55,015 nt of DNA from an uncultured Eubacteriales bacterium (GTDB taxonomy: Bacteria > Bacillota > Clostridia > Saccharofermentanales > UBA5734): NCBI GenBank assembly GCA_903835065.1, contig CAILLO010000015.1, forward strand, positions 1 to 55,015, written 5' to 3'. Each line of letters begins with the position of its first letter. Within the stretch, counting starts at the first letter, position 1. A program made the translations under genes and the position numbers. Shown piece by piece: positions 47,672 through 55,015 of the stretch. The notes beneath the pieces were generated by a model that was not told where the DNA came from, searched no databases, and was given only the letters and a program-made list of their open reading frames with translations.

Positions 47672-48709
47672 CTACATCCTCCGGTGCTTCTTGAGCGCGA
47701 TCACGTTGGCGACGGAGAACAGCAGCAGGAAGCCGACCAGCATGCCGATCCGCGGCAGGATCTCCACGAATCCGCCGCCCTTCACGAGGACGACGCGCAG
47801 CGCGTCGCACGCGTAGTAGACGGGCATGATGCGGGACAGGACGCCGAGCCCGAGCGGGATCGTGTCGAGCGAGATCATGCCGGAGAAGAAGAACTGGGGA
47901 ATGATGAACACCGGGATGAACTGCATGATCTGGAACTCGTTCTCCGCGAAGATCGAGGCGAAGGCGCCGATCGCGGTGGCGGAGAGGCCGAGCAGGACCA
48001 TCACGAGCACCGTCAGCGCGAGCGAGCCGTTGGTGTGCAGGCCGAGGACGGTCACGGCGAAGACGACCATGATCGTGCACTGGATCATCGCGAAGACGCC
48101 GAAGCCCGCGGTGTAGCCCGCCACGACCTGGCTGCGGCGCACGGGCGACGCGAGCAGACGCTCGAGCGTGGAGCCGGTGCGCTCGCGGACGAAGGCGATG
48201 CCGGAGAGAATGAACACGAAGAAGAAGGCGAGCACGCCGAGCAGGACATAGCCGAGGCTGTCGAACGAGCTGTCGGCGCTGCCGCCGTAGAGGTATTCGG
48301 GTTCGGGCGCCGCCAGGACGCCGGGGAGGCCGGTCGGAACCAGGGCCTTCATGGCGTTCTGCAGGGCCTTGAGCACCAGCGCGTCCTTGCCTGGGTCGCT
48401 CGATTCGAACAGGAGGCGGAGCTTCCCGTCCTCGAGCCACAGCGCGGCGTCGGACGTCCCGGACTTCACGCTTTCCCGGGCCTGCGCGACGGTCATCGGC
48501 GTCGCGGCGACGCCGCCGTCGTCGGCCAGGCGCGATTCGAGCGCGCTCGGCAGGTCGGCCGTCGCCAGGGTCGGGACGTATCCGGTCTTGCCGAGCAGCA
48601 GCCAGATCAGGGTCATCAGCAGCATCGGCACCACGAGGATCAGGCCGAGGGTCCTCTTGTCTCCCGTGATCTGCCGGATCACGCGGACCATGATTGCGAA
48701 CGTCGCCAT
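47672..48709 (-). CDS. ABC-2 type export permease
   Basis: A 345-residue permease of the ABC-2/DrrB-like type. A first membrane segment (about 20-40), an extracytoplasmic domain of about 130 residues, then five membrane segments; the ERTGSTLERLLASPVRRSQVVAGY box is characteristic of the ABC2_membrane family. It lies five bases after the ATPase gene. The substrate (drug, lipid or peptide) is not predictable. ATG has GAGGTG six bases before it. Confidence 0.92.
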   Translation of the reverse strand: MATFAIMVRVIRQITGDKRTLGLILVVPMLLMTLIWLLLGKTGYVPTLATADLPSALESRLADDGGVAATPMTVAQARESVKSGTSDAALWLEDGKLRLLFESSDPGKDALVLKALQNAMKALVPTGLPGVLAAPEPEYLYGGSADSSFDSLGYVLLGVLAFFFVFILSGIAFVRERTGSTLERLLASPVRRSQVVAGYTAGFGVFAMIQCTIMVVFAVTVLGLHTNGSLALTVLVMVLLGLSATAIGAFASIFAENEFQIMQFIPVFIIPQFFFSGMISLDTIPLGLGVLSRIMPVYYACDALRVVLVKGGGFVEILPRIGMLVGFLLLFSVANVIALKKHRRM

Positions 48710-48714
48710 GCCGG

Positions 48715-49419
48715 TCACCTCGCCGCCTGGAAGAACAGGTCTTCCAGGGTCCCGCCGGGGGACGACGCCTTGAGTCCGGCGACCTCCCCGCACGCGATCA
48801 GGTGCCCGCCGTAGAGCAGCCCGGCCCGGTCGCACCGGTCGGCTTCCTCCATGACGTGCGTGGTCACGACGAGCGTGCGGCCCTCCGCGCGCAGGCGTCC
48901 GAACTCCTCCCAGATCGTGCGGCGGAGCACGGGGTCGATCCCGACCGTCGGCTCGTCGAGCAGCAGCACGTCCGGCCCGTGGAGCAGGGCCGTCGCGAGG
49001 GAGAGGCGCTTCTTCATCCCGCCGGAGTAGAGGGCGACCCGCTTCTTCCGGTCGGCGCCGAGGCCGGTGAGTTCCAGCACGTCTTCGATCCGCGCCTTGA
49101 GGCGCTTCCCGTCCATGCGGTACAGGCGGCCGAAGAAGCGGAGATTGTCGAGCCCCGAGAGGTCGTTGTAAAGCGCGTCGTACTGGGGCATGAAGCCGAT
49201 CCGGGAGAGGCTCTTCCGGTCGGGTTGCCGGACCCCGTCGAGCGTCACCTCGCCCGCGTCGGCGGCGAGCGTGCCGGCGAGGATGCGGATCATCGTCGTC
49301 TTGCCGGAACCCGAGGGTCCCAGCAGGCCGAAGACCTCCCCCGCCGGAATCTCGAGGGTGATGCCCCGCAGAACCTGTTCCTTGCCGAAGGACTTGACCA
49401 CATTCCGCACGTCGATCAT
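48715..49419 (-). CDS. ABC transporter ATP-binding protein
   Basis: A 234-residue ATPase: Walker A GPSGSGKTTMI, Q-loop FMPQYDALYND, signature YSGGMKKRLSLATAL, Walker B VLLLDEPTVGIDP, H-loop VTTHVMEEADRCD. The DrrA/CcmA-like type pairs with the ABC-2 permease just downstream. Its promoter probably has an extended -10 TGATACGAT (plus-strand 49458-49466). It diverges from the rnf operon. Confidence 0.94.
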   Translation of the reverse strand: MIDVRNVVKSFGKEQVLRGITLEIPAGEVFGLLGPSGSGKTTMIRILAGTLAADAGEVTLDGVRQPDRKSLSRIGFMPQYDALYNDLSGLDNLRFFGRLYRMDGKRLKARIEDVLELTGLGADRKKRVALYSGGMKKRLSLATALLHGPDVLLLDEPTVGIDPVLRRTIWEEFGRLRAEGRTLVVTTHVMEEADRCDRAGLLYGGHLIACGEVAGLKASSPGGTLEDLFFQAAR

Positions 49420-49457
49420 CCGTCCACCTCATGCCTCGCTCACCCTGAACACAGCTT

Positions 49458-49466
49458 ATCGTATCA
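49458..49466 (-). promoter_or_regulatory. promoter of the ABC exporter-CcdA-MsrAB operon
   Basis: Minus-strand TGATACGAT, an extended -10 element, 39 bases before the ATPase ATG; divergent from rnf. Confidence 0.45.
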
Positions 49467-49532
49467 CTTCCAGGGCGGGGTCGCCATGTCGCGCCGGTTA
49501 CCGCGCCCGTTACTGTTTCGGCTATCAAAGGA

Positions 49533-49549
49533 TTGTGATATCATGACAA
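49533..49549 (+). promoter_or_regulatory. rnf operon promoter with a Rex-like palindrome
   Basis: TGATATCAT (49536-49544) is an extended -10 element, 66 bases before the TTG start of rnfC. It lies in TTGTGATATCATGACAA (49533-49549), an imperfect palindrome with TTGT and ACAA ends, similar to but one base shorter than Rex operators of NADH-sensing repressors. Confidence 0.5.
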
Positions 49550-49610
49550 AAGCGCCATCCGCCCGGACGTATTTCGCTACAACGTCCACAATCTGCGAGG
49601 AGGGATCCGC

Positions 49611-50966
49611 TTGGCCCTGACGTGGTCCTTTTCCGGCGGCACGCATCCGCGTTCCCGCAAGAGCACCGCTGAAAGCCCGACCGTGCGCCTCGACGGCTTC
49701 CGTCGCGTCGTCCTGCCGCTCAGCCAGCACACCGGCGCCCCATGCCGCTGTCTCGTCACCCCCGGCGACCTCGTGAAGGTCGGCCAGCGGATCGGCGAAC
49801 CCGTCGGCTTCCTTTCGGCCCCCGTGCACGCGACCGTCTCCGGCCGCGTCGTCGCGATCCGACGCGTCCTCGGCTACACGGGCATCCTCGGCGACGCCGT
49901 CGAAATCGAATCGGACGGCAACTACGAGATTCACCCGTCCGTCGTCCCGCCGACCGTCACCGACCGCGCCTCCTTCGTCGCCGCAATCGCGGCCTCGGGA
50001 CTCGTCGGACTCGGCGGCGCGAGCTTCCCGACGCACGTGAAATTCAGCCCGCCCGCGGACCGGCAGCCCGACACGCTGCTGATCAACGCCGCGGAGTGCG
50101 AGCCCTTCCTCACGTCCGACTACCGCCGCATGGTGGAAGACCCCGCCGCCGTCCTCGCCGGCGTCCTCCACGTGATGCACTACATGTCGATCCCCCGCGC
50201 CGCGATCGGCATCGAGAACGACAAGCCCGCCGCGATCGCCGCGCTGCACGCTGTGATCGACGGCAAGGCCGCCGCCGACCCGAACGGGCCCGCCGCCGCG
50301 ATCGAGGTCGTCCCGCTGCACACCCGGTACCCCCAGGGCGCCGAGAAGATGCTGATCTACGCCATGACCGGCCGCGAGGTCCCTTCCGGCGGCCTGCCGC
50401 ACGACGTCAAGGTGATGGTCCTGAACGTCAGCACCGTCGCCTTCATCGCCGACCACCTCCAGACCGGCGTCCCTCTCGTCCGCCGCCGCCTGACCCTCGC
50501 CGGCAGTGCGGTCGCCTCTCCGGCCAATCTCGACGTGCCGATCGGTGTCCCGGTGGCCGACCTCGTCGAAGCCGCCGGCGGCTTCGCCCGCACGCCCGCC
50601 AAGGTCCTCATGGGCGGCCCGATGATGGGCGTCGCGCTCGATTCGCTCGACACCCCCGTGATCAAGGCCAACAACGCGATCATCGCCTTCGACGAGAAGG
50701 AGGCGCGGATCCCCGACGAGTCCGTCTGCATCCGCTGCGCCCGCTGCGTCGAGGGCTGCCCGATGCACCTCCTGCCGACCTCGATCGACGCGGCGGCCCG
50801 CGAGGGCGACACCGAGGGGCTCGTCGAGTTCCACACGATGGACTGCATCGAATGCGGCACCTGCACCTACGTCTGCCCCGCCCGGCGCCACCTCGTCCAG
50901 AGCATCCGCAACGGCAAGGCCCTGCTGCGCAAGGCCGAAGCGAAGAAGAAGGAGGCGCGCGCATGA
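49611..50966 (+). CDS. rnfC: Rnf complex subunit RnfC
   Basis: A 451-residue subunit. Two [4Fe-4S] motifs near the C-terminus (SVCIRCARCVEGCPMHLL and DCIECGTCTYVCPARR), the SLBB/NADH-FMN-related region and GLGGASFPTHVKF near residue 125. It links NADH to ferredoxin via the membrane complex. TTG at 49611 is preferred because GAGGAGGG lies seven bases before it. It is the first gene of the operon. Confidence 0.96.
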   Translation: MALTWSFSGGTHPRSRKSTAESPTVRLDGFRRVVLPLSQHTGAPCRCLVTPGDLVKVGQRIGEPVGFLSAPVHATVSGRVVAIRRVLGYTGILGDAVEIESDGNYEIHPSVVPPTVTDRASFVAAIAASGLVGLGGASFPTHVKFSPPADRQPDTLLINAAECEPFLTSDYRRMVEDPAAVLAGVLHVMHYMSIPRAAIGIENDKPAAIAALHAVIDGKAAADPNGPAAAIEVVPLHTRYPQGAEKMLIYAMTGREVPSGGLPHDVKVMVLNVSTVAFIADHLQTGVPLVRRRLTLAGSAVASPANLDVPIGVPVADLVEAAGGFARTPAKVLMGGPMMGVALDSLDTPVIKANNAIIAFDEKEARIPDESVCIRCARCVEGCPMHLLPTSIDAAAREGDTEGLVEFHTMDCIECGTCTYVCPARRHLVQSIRNGKALLRKAEAKKKEARA

Positions 50967-51937
50967 GCGGTGAAGCCCGGCTCCTGGTCAGCTCCTCGCC
51001 CCATATCCGCGACCGCGCCTCCACGCGCTCGATCATGCTCGACGTCATCATCGCCCTGATCCCCTCCCTGGTCGCCAGCACGATTCTCTTCGGCCTGCGC
51101 GCCCTGACGCTGACGCTCGTCACCGTCGCCGTCGCGGTGATCGCCGAGGCGGTCTCCCGCAAGGTGATGAAGCGCGAGGACACGATCGCCGACCTCAGCG
51201 CCGTCGTCACCGGCATGCTGCTCGCCTTCAACCTCCCCCCGACGCTCCCCTACTGGATGGCCGCGGTCGGTGCCGTCGTCGCGGTCGTCGTCGTCAAGCA
51301 GTTGTTCGGCGGGCTCGGCGGGAACTTCGTCAACCCCGCCCTCGTCGGACGCGTCGTCCTCGTGATCTCGTTCCCCGTCGCGATGACCCGCTGGACCGTT
51401 CTGACGGGCTCCGACGTCGTCGCCACCGCCACTCCGCTCGCCCAGCTCAAGGCCGCCCTGGCCTCCGGCAGCGCCGTCCCGGGGACCGGGTCGCTGCCCG
51501 GCTACCTCGACCTGCTGCTCGGCACCCACGCCGGCTCCCTCGGCGAAGTCTCCGTGCTCGCCCTCCTCGTCGGCGCCGCCTACCTGCTCGCCCGCCGCGT
51601 GATCGCCCCCTGGGCCCCCCTCGCCTTCATCGGCACGGTCGGGCTCTTCGCCTGGGTCGCCGGCCAGCCGCCCCTCTACCACATGCTCTCCGGCGGTCTG
51701 ATCCTCGGCGCGTTCTTCATGGCGACCGACTACACCACCACGCCCCTGACCTGGAAGGGAAAGCTGCTCTTCGGGTTCGGCTGCGGCCTGCTGACCGGAC
51801 TGATCCGCATGTTCGGCGGCATGGACGAAGGCGTCTCCTACGCGATCCTGCTGTTCAACATCCTCACGCCCCACATCGACAAGTGGACCCGTCCGGTCCC
51901 GCTGGGAGGAGGTGCCCGCCATGCCCGAAATGCATGA
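50963..51937 (+). CDS. rnfD: Rnf complex subunit RnfD
   Basis: A 324-residue membrane protein with about eight to ten segments. Typical are SSPHIRDRASTRSIMLDVIIALIPS, LPYWMAAVGA and FFMATDYTTTPLTWKGK, containing the FMN-attachment-like Thr/Ser segment of RnfD. The start overlaps rnfC by four bases (ATGA). The C-terminus overlaps rnfG by 17 bases. Confidence 0.95.
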   Translation: MSGEARLLVSSSPHIRDRASTRSIMLDVIIALIPSLVASTILFGLRALTLTLVTVAVAVIAEAVSRKVMKREDTIADLSAVVTGMLLAFNLPPTLPYWMAAVGAVVAVVVVKQLFGGLGGNFVNPALVGRVVLVISFPVAMTRWTVLTGSDVVATATPLAQLKAALASGSAVPGTGSLPGYLDLLLGTHAGSLGEVSVLALLVGAAYLLARRVIAPWAPLAFIGTVGLFAWVAGQPPLYHMLSGGLILGAFFMATDYTTTPLTWKGKLLFGFGCGLLTGLIRMFGGMDEGVSYAILLFNILTPHIDKWTRPVPLGGGARHARNA

Positions 51938-52625
51938 CCACGCGCACATGCACGGCAGCTCCGCGCCCACGCCGCCGGAAGCGCCGCGCGAGCCGGGCGC
52001 CCGCCCGCGCCTGAAGGACCACCTCGTCTGGCCCGCGATCGCCCTCTTCATCATCTGCGCGATCACGACGGCCGCCCTCGGCGCGACGAACGCGCTCACC
52101 GCGGACCCGATCGCGAAGCAGCTGGCGCTCGCCAAGAACGAGGCCCGCCAGGCGGCCCTCCAGGCCGCGTCGTTCGAACCGATCGACCTCGCCGCCCTCC
52201 AGGCAGCCGACCCGAACGGCTATGCCGCCGCCCTCGGCACCGGCAAGCGCGCCTTCTCCGAGGCCTCGTACGGCAACGACGCGAGCGGTGCGACGACCGG
52301 CCTCGTGGTCCTCGTCGACACCCGCGGCTACGCGGACGGTCTCCAGATCATGATCGGCATCGCGGCCGACGGCACCGTGTCCGGCATCCGCGTCCTCGCC
52401 GACAGCGAGACCCCGGGTCTCGGCAAGAAGATCCGCGACGACGCGTTCCTCAAGGGCCTGCTCGGCAAGCCCACCGCGAACGGATTCGCGGTCGCGAAGC
52501 TGGCGACGGGCGACGTCGTCCCCGTCGACGCCGTCACGGGCGCCACCATTTCCTCCAAGGCGCTGATCGACGCCGTGAACGCGGTCGCGCGCCTGAATGC
52601 GCTGCTCCAGAAAGGAGGCGCCTGA
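51921..52625 (+). CDS. rnfG: Rnf complex subunit RnfG
   Basis: A 234-residue subunit with an N-terminal His-rich tail, one membrane segment (about 38-58) and an extracytoplasmic FMN-binding domain ending in DAVTGATISSKAL (S/TGAT flavinylation motif). Covalent FMN would be attached to the Thr by an ApbE-type flavintransferase, not seen in the window. ATG 51921 is chosen over a GTG nine bases before by the GGAGGAGG spacing. Confidence 0.94.
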   Translation: MPEMHDHAHMHGSSAPTPPEAPREPGARPRLKDHLVWPAIALFIICAITTAALGATNALTADPIAKQLALAKNEARQAALQAASFEPIDLAALQAADPNGYAAALGTGKRAFSEASYGNDASGATTGLVVLVDTRGYADGLQIMIGIAADGTVSGIRVLADSETPGLGKKIRDDAFLKGLLGKPTANGFAVAKLATGDVVPVDAVTGATISSKALIDAVNAVARLNALLQKGGA

Positions 52626-52628
52626 CCC

Positions 52629-53360
52629 ATGGCTGAGAAGAAGTCCTGGATCTCCGAAATCACGAAGGGATTCGTCAAGGAGAACCCCGTCCTCCGCCTG
52701 ATTCTCGGGACCTGTCCCACGCTGGCCGTCACGACGAGCGTGGAGAACGGGATCGGCATGGGCATCGCGGCCACCTTCGTGCTGATCGGCTCGAACGTCG
52801 CGATCTCCGCGCTCCGCAAGTTCATCCCCGACAAGGTCCGCATCCCGGCCTACATCACGATCATCGCCGGCTTCGTCACGATCGTCCAGCTGCTGCTCAA
52901 GGCCTTCGTCCCCGCGCTGGACAAGGCGCTCGGCATCTTCATCCCCCTGATCGTCGTGAACTGCATCATCCTGGCCCGCGCCGAGATGTTCGCCAACAAG
53001 AACCCCGTCGGCGCCTCCGCGCTGGACGGCCTCGGGATGGGCCTCGGCTTCACCACCGCCCTGATCGTCATGGGCACGATCCGCGAAGTGCTCGGCAACG
53101 GCACGCTGCTCGGCCACCCGATTCCCGTCCTCCAGAACGGCGGCATGATCGAGCCGATCCTGATCTTCGTCCTCGCGCCCGGCGGATTCTTCGTCTTCGG
53201 CCTCCTCGTCGCGACCGCCCAGCGGCTGTCCGACGGCATCGACCGGCGGGCCGTCGCGAAGGGCCTCAAGAAGGCAGGCGCCAGGCCCGAATGCGAGAAT
53301 TGCGCGGCGGCGCCGGGGTGCGCCGGCTGCGGACCGCTCCCGACCGGAGGTGAAGGCTGA
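52629..53360 (+). CDS. rnfE: Rnf complex subunit RnfE with a Cys-rich tail
   Basis: A 243-residue subunit with six membrane segments, Cys29 (LGTCPTLA) and Cys112 (VVNCIIL) forming half of the RnfA/E iron site. The C-terminus has an extra segment with Cys222, 225, 231 and 234 (ECENC then CAGC), outside the core fold, which could bind a metal. It overlaps rnfA by one base (TGATG). Confidence 0.95.
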   Translation: MAEKKSWISEITKGFVKENPVLRLILGTCPTLAVTTSVENGIGMGIAATFVLIGSNVAISALRKFIPDKVRIPAYITIIAGFVTIVQLLLKAFVPALDKALGIFIPLIVVNCIILARAEMFANKNPVGASALDGLGMGLGFTTALIVMGTIREVLGNGTLLGHPIPVLQNGGMIEPILIFVLAPGGFFVFGLLVATAQRLSDGIDRRAVAKGLKKAGARPECENCAAAPGCAGCGPLPTGGEG

Positions 53361-53950
53361 TGAAGGCGCTGATCGCGATCCTGTTCACGTCGATCCTCGT
53401 CGACAACTTCGTTCTCTCCAAGTTCCTCGGCATCTGCCCGTTCCTGGGCGTCTCGAAGAACCTCAACACCGCGATGGGCATGAGCGTCGCCGTCATCTTC
53501 GTCATGCTCCTGTCCACCGCGATCACCTGGCCGCTCTACATGCTCGTCCTCGTCCCGCTCCACGTCACGTTCCTCTACACCCTGGTCTTCATCCTCAGCA
53601 TCGCCGCCCTCGTCCAGTTCGTCGAGACGATCATGAAGAAGTCGATGCCACCGCTTTATAAAGCGCTCGGCATCTACCTCCCCCTGATCACGACCAACTG
53701 CGCCGTCCTCGGCGTCACGGTGCTGAACATCGACAAGCAGTACGACTTCCTCCAGTCCATGTTCAACAGCCTCGGCGTCGGCGTCGGCTTCATGCTCGCG
53801 CTGTTCCTGTTCGCCGGCGTGCGCTCGCGCGTCGACAAGGCGGACGTGCCGAAGTTCCTCAAGGGCCTGCCCATCACGCTGATCGCCGCGTCGCTCGTGT
53901 CCCTTTCCTTCTTCGGGTTCAAGGGCATGATCGAGAAGCTGTTCGGCTGA
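53360..53950 (+). CDS. rnfA: Rnf complex subunit RnfA
   Basis: A 196-residue subunit with six membrane segments; Cys residues in KFLGICPFLGVSK and LITTNCAVLG supply the other half of the intramembrane iron-sulfur site. Start overlaps the rnfE stop. RBS GGAGGTG lies before it. Confidence 0.95.
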   Translation: MKALIAILFTSILVDNFVLSKFLGICPFLGVSKNLNTAMGMSVAVIFVMLLSTAITWPLYMLVLVPLHVTFLYTLVFILSIAALVQFVETIMKKSMPPLYKALGIYLPLITTNCAVLGVTVLNIDKQYDFLQSMFNSLGVGVGFMLALFLFAGVRSRVDKADVPKFLKGLPITLIAASLVSLSFFGFKGMIEKLFG

Positions 53951-53980
53951 CCGGGCGCAGCAGAAGGAGGAACGAAAGAC

Positions 53981-54859
53981 ATGGTACCTGTGGTCGTCTC
54001 CCTGGCCTTCAACGCCGGCGACGTGCTGATCCCCGTCGCGATCACCGGCTTCCTCGCGATCTTCTTCGGCATCGTCCTCGTGATCGTGGCGAAGTTCTTC
54101 GAGATTCCCTCGAGCGAGAAGCTGACCCACGTCCGCGAGATGCTCCCCGGCGTCAACTGCGGCGCCTGCGGCTACACCGGCTGCGACGGCTACGCGGCGG
54201 CGCTCGCCGACGAGGGCGTCCCGACCGGCAAGTGCACCGTCGGCGGCGCTCCACTGTCGGCCGCGCTCGCCGAATACCTGGGCGTCGAGGCCCAGACCGT
54301 CGAGAAGCACGTCGCCTGCGTGATGTGCAACGGCGACACGGACAGCACCCGCACCCGCTACGAATACCAGGGCATCTCCGACTGCGTCACGGCGTCGATG
54401 ATGTTCGCGGGCCCCTGGGCCTGCACCTACGGCTGCCTCGGCCTCGGCACCTGCGTCAAGGCCTGCCCGTTCGGCGCAATCACAGTCGTCAAGGGCGTCG
54501 CGATCGTCGACAACGACAAGTGCACGTCTTGCGAACTGTGCGTTGCGTCCTGCCCCAAGGCCCTGATCGCCATGATTCCCCTGCGCGAGCACACCTACCA
54601 GGTCAAGTGCCGCAACACGACGAGCGGCGCCGACACCCGCAAGGTCTGCATCGTCGGCTGCATCGGCTGCCAGCGTTGCGTGAAGGCCTGCGGCGACGAC
54701 GCGATCCACATGCAGGGCCCGCTCGCGATCATCGACCAGGACAAGTGCACCGCCTGCGGCAAGTGCGAAGCCGTCTGCCCCACGAACACGATCCATCACT
54801 TCCACCCCGGCGTCGCGGAGCCCGCGGAGGTCGCGGCGACCGCGCAAATCGTCTCCTGA
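53981..54859 (+). CDS. rnfB: Rnf complex subunit RnfB
   Basis: A 292-residue subunit: an N-terminal membrane segment (about 16-38), the Fe-S domain with Cys60, 63, 68 and 85 (NCGACGYTGC), and four ferredoxin-type [4Fe-4S] motifs (for example DKCTSCELCVASCP and DKCTACGKCEAVCP). It accepts electrons from ferredoxin at the cytoplasmic face. AAGGAGG precedes the ATG. The last of six genes in the clostridial order CDGEAB. A short duplication lies across its stop codon. Confidence 0.96.
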   Translation: MVPVVVSLAFNAGDVLIPVAITGFLAIFFGIVLVIVAKFFEIPSSEKLTHVREMLPGVNCGACGYTGCDGYAAALADEGVPTGKCTVGGAPLSAALAEYLGVEAQTVEKHVACVMCNGDTDSTRTRYEYQGISDCVTASMMFAGPWACTYGCLGLGTCVKACPFGAITVVKGVAIVDNDKCTSCELCVASCPKALIAMIPLREHTYQVKCRNTTSGADTRKVCIVGCIGCQRCVKACGDDAIHMQGPLAIIDQDKCTACGKCEAVCPTNTIHHFHPGVAEPAEVAATAQIVS

Positions 54860-54874
54860 CCATCGTCTCCTGAC
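54848..54874 (+). repeat. 14-bp tandem duplication at the rnfB stop
   Basis: ATCGTCTCCTGAC occurs at 54848-54860 and 54862-54874, a period of 14 that duplicates the last codons (Ile-Val-Ser) and the stop. The first copy contains the working TGA in frame; the second copy lies beyond it in another frame. Confidence 0.85.
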
Positions 54875-54967
54875 GGTCGACTGCAATCCTTGACTCCTGA
54901 GTGAAGAAGTAACCTCCCGAATCGGACGGAACAGGGGTTTCAGGGCCAAGCGATCTGCTTAGCAACG

Positions 54968-54976
54968 TGCTATTCT
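54968..54976 (+). promoter_or_regulatory. promoter for a gene beyond the window
   Basis: TGCTATTCT, an extended -10 element like others here, 40 bases from the window end. The gap 54860-55015 holds no complete gene; the only start candidate is a TTG at 55005 preceded by AGGGGAAAAGGG, too short to judge. Confidence 0.4.
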
Positions 54977-55015
54977 AGGGGTGCATGAAGGGGAAAAGGG
55001 CGACTTGAACACAGG

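Noticed and set aside
54989-55012. Seven-residue open frame near the window end
   Set aside because: It is very short, has no distinct support, and a TTG start that may belong to a real gene lies inside it.
1-55015. tRNA, rRNA, CRISPR, insertion sequence or phage elements
   Set aside because: No clover-leaf or TTCGAATC-type T-arm signatures, no regular spacer-repeat array, no transposase or integrase motifs and no terminal inverted repeats beside genes were seen by reading.

Overview
The window is a very GC-rich (roughly 65-70%), densely packed bacterial chromosome segment with about 50 protein genes, short intergenic gaps and many ATGA/GTGA start-stop overlaps. No rRNA, tRNA, CRISPR array, insertion sequence or phage gene was seen. 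The gene content suggests a strictly anaerobic, fermentative Bacillota-type (Clostridia-like) organism. It has a four-gene NAD(P)-linked [FeFe]-hydrogenase operon (Hnd/Hyd type), a complete rnfCDGEAB operon, a type III glutamine synthetase, a BlaI/M56 pair, a short SecA-like ATPase without the zinc tail, an AmmeMemoRadiSam cassette and TTG/GTG starts with strong GGAGG sites. The proline/threonine 'PTPTP' linkers in several surface proteins fit high-GC clostridial or Christensenellales-like lineages. The exact taxon cannot be fixed from sequence alone.

Layout. 1-8.6 kb: pirin, a methyltransferase and chromate-type transporter pair, then a coupled four-gene operon (alpha/beta hydrolase, ParB-like/BMP fusion, metallophosphoesterase, NahK-like kinase) and a nitroreductase. 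8.6-13.3 kb: an operon of a small membrane protein, two aryl-sulfate sulfotransferase paralogues and a lipoprotein. 13.3-22.1 kb: gnd with structured flanks, a DUF2161 protein, thioredoxin, ammonium transporter, glnN, HAD and HD hydrolases, a cytochrome-b5-like lipoprotein and a DJ-1 protein. 22.2-31.4 kb: EamA transporter, SecA-like ATPase, gpmA, a cell-wall amidase, the AmmeMemoRadiSam pair and an RlmI-type methyltransferase. 31.4-37.5 kb: an M56 sensor peptidase with BlaI repressor, a glutaredoxin, a DEAD-box helicase and a membrane protein. 37.8-42.7 kb: the hydrogenase operon and a PII protein. 42.8-49.4 kb: a tiny ArfA-like basic protein, GH38 mannosidase, MsrAB, CcdA-like protein and an ABC-2 exporter. 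49.6-54.9 kb: the Rnf complex.

How it works together. The hydrogenase and Rnf operons link NAD(P)H, ferredoxin, H2 and an ion gradient, the energy core of an anaerobe. glnN, amt and glnB form a nitrogen-assimilation set. The glnN leader contains a convincing intrinsic terminator between promoter and gene, implying attenuation. Ten promoters share an extended -10 element of the form TGnTATnnT or close to it. The most interesting unexplained items are the cytosolic ParB-like/BMP operon, the M56 sensor with a non-PBP ectodomain and palindromic operators, a 32-bp-period repeat upstream of blaI, the fused AmmeMemo cassette, the ArfA-like micro-protein coupled to the mannosidase, and a sulfotransferase paralogue lacking an expected arginine.
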